A program made the position numbers and the translations under genes. Below, piece after piece: positions 35,541 through 44,600 of a stretch of DNA of 64,000 nt (positions are counted from its first letter, which is position 1; each line of letters opens with the position of its first letter). Under the pieces are notes generated by a model. That model had not been told where the DNA came from. It did no database searches and saw only the letters and a program-made list of their open reading frames with translations. Source of the stretch: Nannocystis sp. (lineage in GTDB: Bacteria; Myxococcota_A; Polyangia; Nannocystales; Nannocystaceae); contig NZ_JADJNN010000005.1 in assembly GCF_016714285.1 (NCBI RefSeq), positions 62,001 to 126,000 on the forward strand, given 5' to 3'.

Positions 35541-35627
35541 GGCCCGTATGGCCCGCACGGCCGCCCTTCCCGGCCGCGCGCGCGGCGTGTTACGGTGTGC
35601 GCTCGCGCCCTTCTGGACCCGACAACC

Positions 35628-38600
35628 ATGGACATCGCTGCTGCGGCCCCGCACACCTCCTCGCTGAAAGACCTGCCCGCTCCGCTGCCGCCGCCGGCCA
35701 GCGGCGAGCCCGCGGAGCTGAGCGCGTACCGCAAGTCGCCGGGCAGCGACGACGCGTTCTTGCGCGCGCGCCGGGCCCTGCGTGAGGCCGAGAACTGGTC
35801 GGCGCTGGCCGCTCTCCTGGTGCTCCACGCGGCCGCGATCAAGGACCCGGCGAAGGTCGGCGAGCTGTCCTTCCAGGCCTACGAGCTGTGGAACGACCGC
35901 GTGAAGGACCGCAACCAGGCCGCCCACGCGCTGGTGCGCGCGCTCCAGGCCCAGCCCGAGAACGTCCGCCCCTTCGACCTCCTGCGCAAGCTCTACGAGC
36001 AGCTCGGCGCGCACGCTGAATTGGCGACGCTGCTGCGCTGGCGCATCGAGCACCTGCGCCGGCACGACCGCGGCGCCGTGCCAGGCGCGCTGGTCGAGCT
36101 CGCCCTCCTCTACGAGCAGCAATTCTGCGACATCCACGAGGCTACCGCGCTGCTGCGCAAGGCGCTCGAGCTGAGCCCCGCCGACCGCAACGCCAGCGAG
36201 CAATTGATCCGCCTGCACCTCAGCGCCGGCGCGTGGCGCAAGGCCACCGACCTGATGAACGCCGAGCTGGCGCGCCTCGATCCGCAGAAGGACAAGGCCC
36301 GCTTCGCCGAGCTCCACCTCCGCCTCGCCCGCATCGAGGCCCAGCAGGTCGAGCGCATCCCCGCCGCCGCGCTCCACCTCCAGGCCGCGCTCAAGGCCGG
36401 ACCCGACAACATCGCGGCGCTGCGGGCCTTCGGCGTGCTCTACCTGAGCTCCGGAAAGACCTCCGACGACGGCCTCGCCAAGGCCGCCGACGTGTTCTTC
36501 CGCGCCGCCAAGCTGGCCCGCGCCCAAAACGACGAGCGCCAGGCGCTCGGCCTGCTGCGCCGCACCCTCGCGCTCAAGCCCGACCACTTTGAGGCCGGCA
36601 ACTCCCTCGCCGAGCTGCTCGCCGCCAAGGAGCGGTGGATGGAGCTCGACGAGCTCTACGCCGCCTGGCTCGGCTACGTCAGCGACGCCGACAGCTACGG
36701 CCTGTGGTTGCAGCGCGGCGAGCTGCTCGAGTCGCACCTGGCCCGCCGCGAGGAGGCCCGCGCCTGCTTCGCCGCGGCCAGCCGCTTCGAGCCGCCCGGC
36801 GGCGACGCCTGGCGCCGACTCGAGGCGCTGCTGCGCGACCTCAGCGACCACCACGGCTTCGTCGGCCTGGTCGAGCGCTGGCTCGAGGAGGAGCCCAGCG
36901 GCGCCCCGACCGACCGCCTGCTGGCGGCCGCGAAGGTCGCCCGCGAGGAGCTCGGCGACGAGGAGCGAGCCGCGGTCTTCTACTTCAAGGTGCTCGAGCG
37001 CGAGCCCTTCAATGCCGAGGCCTTCGAGGGCTACAAGGAGCACTGGCGGCGCAAGAACAACTGGTCGCACCTGGCCGAGCTGCTGCTCTACCAGATCGAT
37101 CAAGCCCAGCAGGTCTCCGGCCCGCAGAGCCCGCTCGCCCGCCCCGAGTTCGCCGAGAACTTCGCCGAGCTCGCCGAGGTCTACGAGCGCCGCCTCGGCG
37201 ACCTCGGCGGAGCGCTGGTCGCCTGGAACCGCCTCGCCACCGCCTACCCCGCGGACTGGCGCCCGCGCGAGCAGATCGCCCGCCTCGACAAGCGCGCCCG
37301 CATGCTCGACAACATGATCGTCGCCCAGGAGAACGAGCTGGTTCGCATCCACGAGCCCGCCCGTCGCTTCGAGGTCATGCGCCGCCTGACCCAGGCCCAG
37401 CGCGAGCGCATGACCGACCCGCAGCGCACGATCACCCTCTATCACGAGATGCTGGCCCTCGCCCCCGGCGACGCCACCACCCTCAAGGCGCTCGCCGAGA
37501 TGTACGAGCGCACCGGCGCCTACGATCAAGTCATCGATCTGCTGCGTCGGCAACACGACGTCACCCGATCGGTCTCGCAGCGCGTGGTCCTGCTGCGGCG
37601 CATGGCCGAGATCTGGCAGAACGAGCTCCGCCAGCCCCGTGACGCCCTGTGGGCCTGCGAGCAGGTGCTCGGCTACTCGCAGGGCGACACCGAGGCGCTG
37701 CACCGCATGCAGAGCCTGTGCGCCGAGCTGGCCGAGGCCGCCGGCGAGTTCGACGCCCTCGCCCGCGAGCTCCAGATCGTCGGCGAGCCCGCGGCCCGCA
37801 TCCGGGCCCTGCGGCGCATGGTCGACGTCGCCGAGCGCAAGCTGCAAGACCCGCAGCGCACCGCCCAGGCCTGCCACCAGCTGCTCGCCGCCGACCCCCA
37901 CAACATGGAGGTGCTCGACAAGATGATCGGCGTCTACGAGGCGATCGGCCGCCACGAAGAACTGGCCAACCTCCTCGGCAAGGCCGCCGCCTCCGCCAAG
38001 ACCCCGCCGGTGCGCCAGCTCGACTACCTCATGCGCCTGGGCAACCTCGCCGAGACCACCCTCGGCGACCACGACCTCGCGTGCTCCGCCTTCGAGCGCG
38101 TCCTGCGGATCCACCGCGACCACCGCGGCGCCGTCGAGGCCCTCACCCGCATCTACCGCGCGCTCGGCTCGTGGCACGGCCTCGCCGCCGCGCTCGGCAA
38201 CCTGCAGGACATGGTCGACTCCGACGAGGAGGCGATCGCGATCGGCTGGGAGCGCTCCGAGGTGCTCGCCGACAAGCTCGACAACCCGGCCGCCGCCGTC
38301 CGCGTGCTCGAGGCGCTCGCCAGCGGCATCGCCATCGGCAACCGCGACGTCGCCACCCGCCTGCTCGAGCTCTACGAGCGCGCCGCCCAGCACGACAAGC
38401 TCATCCGCCACGCCGAGCTGCTGCTGCTCTCGTGCGAGGACATCGCCGAGCGCCGCGAGCTCTACGAGCTGATCGCCCGCGGCTGGCTGGTCCACTTCCA
38501 GGCCCAGGAGAAGGCGCTCGCCAGCTTCCACCGCTTCATGGCCGAGTCGCCCGACGACCCCGACGGCCTGCGCATCATGGGCGAGCTGCAGACCCTCACC

Positions 38601-41600
38601 GGCGACCACGCCGGCACCCTCGCTACCCTCGAGCGCCGCCTCGAGGTCAGCGAGGACCCGGCCGAGCAGGTCGTCACCCTCGAGCAGATGGCCGAGGTCT
38701 GCGAGCACGGCCTCGGCCACGCCAAGCGGGCCCTGCAGCTGCTCGGGCGCGCGCTGGGCATCGCCCCCGGCAGCCGCGAGCTCAAGGCCAAGATCGAGGC
38801 CTTCGCCGAGACCCACCGCATGTGGAAGGACCTGCTCGTCGTCTACGCCGAGCGCTTCACCGAGATGGGCGCCCGCGGCGACGCCCGCGGTCAGATCGAG
38901 ATCTCGCTGAGCGCCAGCGCGGCCGCCGAGCAGCGCATCGGCGACGTCGAGCTCAGCTTCGCCTGGGCCAAGAAGGCCTACTTCGTCGCCCTCCGCTCCG
39001 GCCTCGACGCCGCCGCCGTGCTCGACCGCCTCGAGGGCATGGCCCAGAAGCACAGCCTGTGGGGCCAGATGCTCGAGGTCACCGAGCAGGAGCTCGCGCT
39101 GCAAGAGTCCAGCAAGTCGCCGAGCTACGGCGACTACGGCACCATCGCCCTGCTCCTCTCCGCCTCGGAGATCGCCCGCGAGCGCCTGCTCGACCCCCAC
39201 CGCAGCCTCGGCTTCCTGCAACGCGCATACCGCCTGCGCCCCGACGACGAGGAGCTCGCGCGCCAGATCGAGGCCACCGCCGAGGTCAACAACCTCTGGC
39301 CCGCCCTCATCGAGCTCCACGAGTCCCGCCTCGCCCGCGCCCGCACCGGCCTGGCCCGCTTCGAGTCCTGCCACGCGATCGCCAAGGTCTACGAGCGCCA
39401 GCTCAATTCCCCGGAGAAGGCCTTCACCTGGCTGCGCCGCGCCTGGGACGAGCTCCGCGCCAAGGACCCCTCGCTCGCCGAGGAGGCGATGGACCTGCTG
39501 GTCCAGCTCGCCGAGCGCCACGGCCTGTGGGCCCAGCTCGCCGAGCACCACCGCATCGTCGCCGGCGCACGCGCGAGCAAGAACGACCCCCGCAGCGCGC
39601 TCGCCAGCCTCGTCGAGGCCGCCCGCATCGAGCACGAGAAGCGCGGCGACCTGCTCGCCGCCCTGCGCACGCTCAAGCAGGGCGTCAGCCACGACCCGAC
39701 CACCAGCCTGCTGCCAAAGATCCGCGAGCTCGCTAGCACCCTCGACGAGCAGCGCGCCGAGGGCAGCCCCCGCGTCGGCGCCCTCGCCCTGCTCGCCGCC
39801 CTCCAGCAGTACGTCGGCGCCGCCGTCGACCCCAACGCCAAGATCAACCTGCTCAAGCAGCGCGCCGAGCTGCGCGAGAAGCAGCTCGGCGACGCCCAGG
39901 GCGCCATGGCCGAGTGGCTGCGCGTCCTCCAGCTCCACCCCGGCAGCGACGAGGCCCGCTTCGAGCTCGCCCGCCTCGCCGAGCGCGAGAACCTGTGGCA
40001 CCTGGTCCTGCTCGTGCCCGCCTGGGAGCTGGCCCAAAAGCCAGGTAAGAAGGACCAGCTGCGCCTGCTCGGCCAGATCGCCGACCTCTACGAGCAGAAC
40101 CTCGCCCGCCCCGAGTACGCCCTGCGCGCCCGCATCGCCGCCTGGCGCCTGAACGCCGCCAGCCCGGCCGACCTGCCACCACGCGCCCCGCTGCAGGCCA
40201 GCGCCCAGGCGGGCGCCCGCAACCTCGAGCTCGGCCCACAACACTCGCGCCTGTGGAAGCTCGCCGAGCTGGTCGGCAACTACGACGCCGCGCCGCCCGT
40301 GCGCGACCCGCTGCTGTGGCCGCAGCTCCAGCCCCCGGAGCTCGCCGACCAGAACCTCTGGCACAAGCTCGGCCTCCACCCGACCACCTTCGCGCCGCTG
40401 TCGGCCAGGCCCTCCGGCGACGCCAGCGACACCACCGAGCTGCCGCGCGAGCACAGCGGCGTGGTCGACCTCTCCGACGTCGAGGAGCTCGACGGCGCCC
40501 GCCTCACCGGTGAGATCCTCCTCGAGCCCAGCGAGCTCGCCGCCCTCCGCAAGCCCCGCGAACCCAGCGGCCTGGTCGACGCCTCCGACGTCGAGGAGAT
40601 CGAGGAGCTCCGCCTCACCGGCGAGATCATCCTCGAACCCCACGAGCTCGCCGCCCTCCGCAAGCCCCGCGAACACACCGGGGTCGTCGACGCCTCCGAC
40701 GTCGAGGAGCTCGACGACTTCGAGGAGGCCCGCCTCACCGGCGAGATCATCCTCGACCCCGCCGAGCTCGCCGCCCTCCGCAAGCCCCGCGAACACACCG
40801 GCGTCGTCGACATGGACGACATCGAGGAGGTCGAACCCCGCCGCGAACAGACCAACATCGTCGACCTCGGCGAGCTCATCGACGACGCCGACGACGACGA
40901 CGACGAGCTGCTCAGCACCCGCCCCAAGCCCGCCCTGCCCCGCCCCCAGCCCGGCGCCAACAAGCCGACCCAGCCGCCCTCCAGGGGCCGTCCCGGCACC
41001 ACCGGCAAGCTGACCCAAGCGACAGGTCCCAAGGGACATGGCGCGAGCGCCCCCGCGAAGCCGAGCAAGCCCGCCACCCCGGCCGCGCCACCGGCCCCCT
41101 CCGCGCTCTCGGCCGCCGCCGCCGAGGCCCAGCGCGCCCGCGTCGCCAGCGTCACCGCCGGCCTCCCCCAGCTCCCCGAGCTCAGCGGCCCCGCCCTCGC
41201 CTCCCGCCCCGCCGCCCAGTCCGGCTGGGACGAGCTCGCCCTCGCCTACGCCACCACCCCGGCCACCAGCAAGCCCGAGCGCGCCGCCGTGGCCGCTGCC
41301 CTCGCCCGCATGTGGGACGAGGGCGCCCACCAGCCCGAGCCCGCCCTCAACCACCTCGAGGAGGCCCTCGCGCTCACCCCCGACGACCTCGACCTGCGCG
41401 CCCGCCTCGAGGCCCTCGCCGCCCGTGAACAGCGCCAGGACCGCCTGATCGACGCCTACGGCCGCCTGCTCGGCGAGCTCACCGTCCCCGAGCACATCGT
41501 CGGCTACGGCCTGCGCCTCGCCGACCTGTACGAAAAGACAGGCCAGCTCGACCGCGCCGAGGAGCAGTACCAGGCGGTCGTCAGCGTCGCCCCGCGCGAG

Positions 41601-44600
41601 CGCGACGCCCTCCGCGCGCTCGCACGGATCCACGAGCGCAGCGGCCGTGATCGCGAGTTCGTCGACGCCAGCGCCCGCCTCCTCGATCTCGAGGCCCCCG
41701 AGCTCGACACCGACGCCCGCGTCGCCCGCACCCTCGCCCTCACCCACGACCTCGTCACCCGCGTCGACCGCCAGGTCGACGCCACCCGCCGCCTCGAAGC
41801 CCTCGCCCGCGAGCTCCCCCAGCACCCCCAGGTCCACGAGCGCCTCGCCGACCTGCTGGTCCGCCAGGGCCTGTGGAACCGCGCCGTCGAGGCCCTCAAG
41901 GCCGCCGCCACCAGCGTCCCCGACCCCGACTTCCAGCTGCGCGCCCTGGCCCGCGTCGCCGCCATCTCCGAGGAGCAGCTGGCCCAGGTCCCGCAGGCGA
42001 TCGCCGCCTGGCAGGACATCGCCCGCCGCCGCCTGGGCGACCCCGAGGCCCTCGCCCAGCTCCAGCGCCTCTACCTCAAGACCGAGCAATACAGCCTGCT
42101 GCTCCCGATCGTCGACCAGCGCCTCGCCCGCGTCGGCGAGCACGACCGCGACAGCCGCATCGCCCTGCTCGTCGTCAAGGCCCGCGCCCTTCAGGAGGGC
42201 CTGGGCGACGAGGCCGCGGCCATGAGCACCCTCGAGACCCTCGCCGCCGAGGCCCCCGAGAACGACGACGTCCTGCTCGGCCTCAGCCGCCTCGTCCGCC
42301 GCCGCGGCCGCCTCGACGAGGGCCTCCAGCTGCTCCGCGCCCGCCTCGACGCCGCCGTCGCGGCGTCCACCAACCTGTCCGATGAGACAGGTACCTTCGA
42401 CCCTGCCGGCGAGGACATGTACCCGGAGACAGCCGCCCCCGGCTTCGACCCGCTGCCCGTCGACCCCTTCGGACCGATCCCCCACACCCCCGGACAACCC
42501 GCCGACCCGCGCAGCCTCGCCGCCGCCCGCATCGTCAAGATCGCCAGCGCCTTCGCCGACGCGCTCGAGCACGAGGCCCACGAGCCCAGCTCCGCCCTCG
42601 CCGTCGTCGACGAGGCCCTCGCCACCATCCCCGACCTCCCCGCCACCGCCGCCGGCCGCTCCACCCTCGTCGCCCGCAAGGTCGCCCTCGCCCGCGCCCA
42701 GAACGACCCCGCCGCGCTCGTCGACGGCCTCGCCCTCCTCGGCCTCCCCGACGGCCTGCTCGAGGCCGCCACCCTCGCCCGCAGCAAGCTCGGCGACCCC
42801 GAGCTCGCCGCCCAGCTCTACACCCGGGTTCTGGCGATCCGCATCCCCGGCGACCCGCAGCAGGGCAAGCGCCTGTCCGCGGCGATCGAGGGCCTGGTCC
42901 GCCTGCGCATCGAGGCCGGCGACATCGACGGCGCCGACGCGCTGATGGACGCCCAGCTCGCCGAACTCGCCGACACCGAGCTGCGCGCCCGCATCCTCAC
43001 GGAGATCGGCCGCACCCTGCTCGCCAGCAGCGAGCTCGCGCCCACCCGCAGCCCCGAGCCCAGCGAAGCCACCGCCGAGCCGACCACCACCTTCGACGTC
43101 AGCGAACCCACCACCACCTTCGACGCCACCGACGCCCCGGAGCCCACGACGACCTTCGACGTCACCGACGCCCCCGAGCCAACCACCACCTTCGACGTCA
43201 CCGACGCCCCCGAGCCAACCACCACCTTCGACACCAACGTGGTCCGTCCGACGCCCGACGATCCCGAGACCAGGCCCGAGACCAGGCCCGAGACCGAGGC
43301 CGAGGTCGAGGAGTTCGCCGACGCCGAGGCGATCGACGACGACGACGAGCCCGCCACGCTCCTGCCCGCCGCGCCCCGCCGACCACCACCCGCTCGCCCC
43401 GCCCCGCCCGCGCGCCCCGAGCTCTCGAGCGTCACCGCCGTCCGCAGCCCGGACGTCACCGCCGTCCGCCGCCCGGACGTCACCACCGTCCGCCGCCCCG
43501 AGCCCGCCACCACCGTCCGCGGCGCGCCCCAGGGCCCGCGCCAGGACCCGCGCACAGCCACCCTGCAGGCCGCCCGCCGCCGCTTCGAGGCCGCCCTCGC
43601 CGCCGACCCCGACTACGCCCCCGCCCGCCTGTCCCTCGGGACAGTCCTGTTCGAGCTCGGCCAGCTCGCCGAGGCCGAGCCCGTGCTCGAGGGCGTCGTC
43701 GAGGCCTTCGGGCTGCTGCGCGACCAGGAGAACCTGGTCGGCGGCCTGGTCCTGCTCGCCCGCCTGTTCGAACAAACGGACCGCAGCGCCGAGGCCTACC
43801 GCCGCCTGTCGATGGCCCTCCGCCACGACCCCGACAACCTCGAGATCCGCGCCGCGATGGCCCGCAACCGCCACGCCGCCGGTCGCTGGCGCGACACCCT
43901 CGCCGCGATCGACCCGATCGAGCAGCGCCTCGCCAGCGGCCTCGAGCTGAGCCCCGCCCAGGCCGAGCTCGTCAGCGACCTGCTGCTCCTCGCCGCCGAG
44001 TGCGACATCCAGCTCAAGCAGACCGAGCGCCTCGCCGCCCGCTACGAGCGCGCCGCGGCCCTGCACCCCCGCGGTCGCAAGGCCCGGGCCGCCCTCGCCG
44101 CCCTGTGTCAGGAGAGCGGCCGCCTCGCCGAGGCCGCCGAACACACCCGCGCCCTCGCCGAGCTCGGCGACGACCCGATCGAGAAGGGCCGCACCCTCCT
44201 GCGCGCCGGCATGCTGTTCCACGAGGCCGCCGGCGCGGCCGCTGGCGCCGGCGACAGCGACACCAGCGACGAGACCGAGACCGGCGTCGGCCAGGCCCTG
44301 CGCACCGCCGCCTTCGAGTGCGTCCAGGCCGGCGTCGCCCTCATCGCCGACCAGCCCGCCCCCGTCCTCGACCGCCAGCAGCTCGAGGCCGCCTTCTGGA
44401 CCGCCGCCCCGCGCCACACCGGCATCGCCCTCGCCTGCCTCAAGCGCCTGCTCCTCCACCCCGACCTCAAGTCCACCAGCCGCCAGGCGATCGTCATCGA
44501 GGGCTCGCGCATCGCCCTCCAGCGCGGCGAGCCCGGCGACGCCGAGCGAGCCCTCGCCCTCGCCAAGATCGCCGTCGAGACCACCCCCGAGGCCGCCGCC

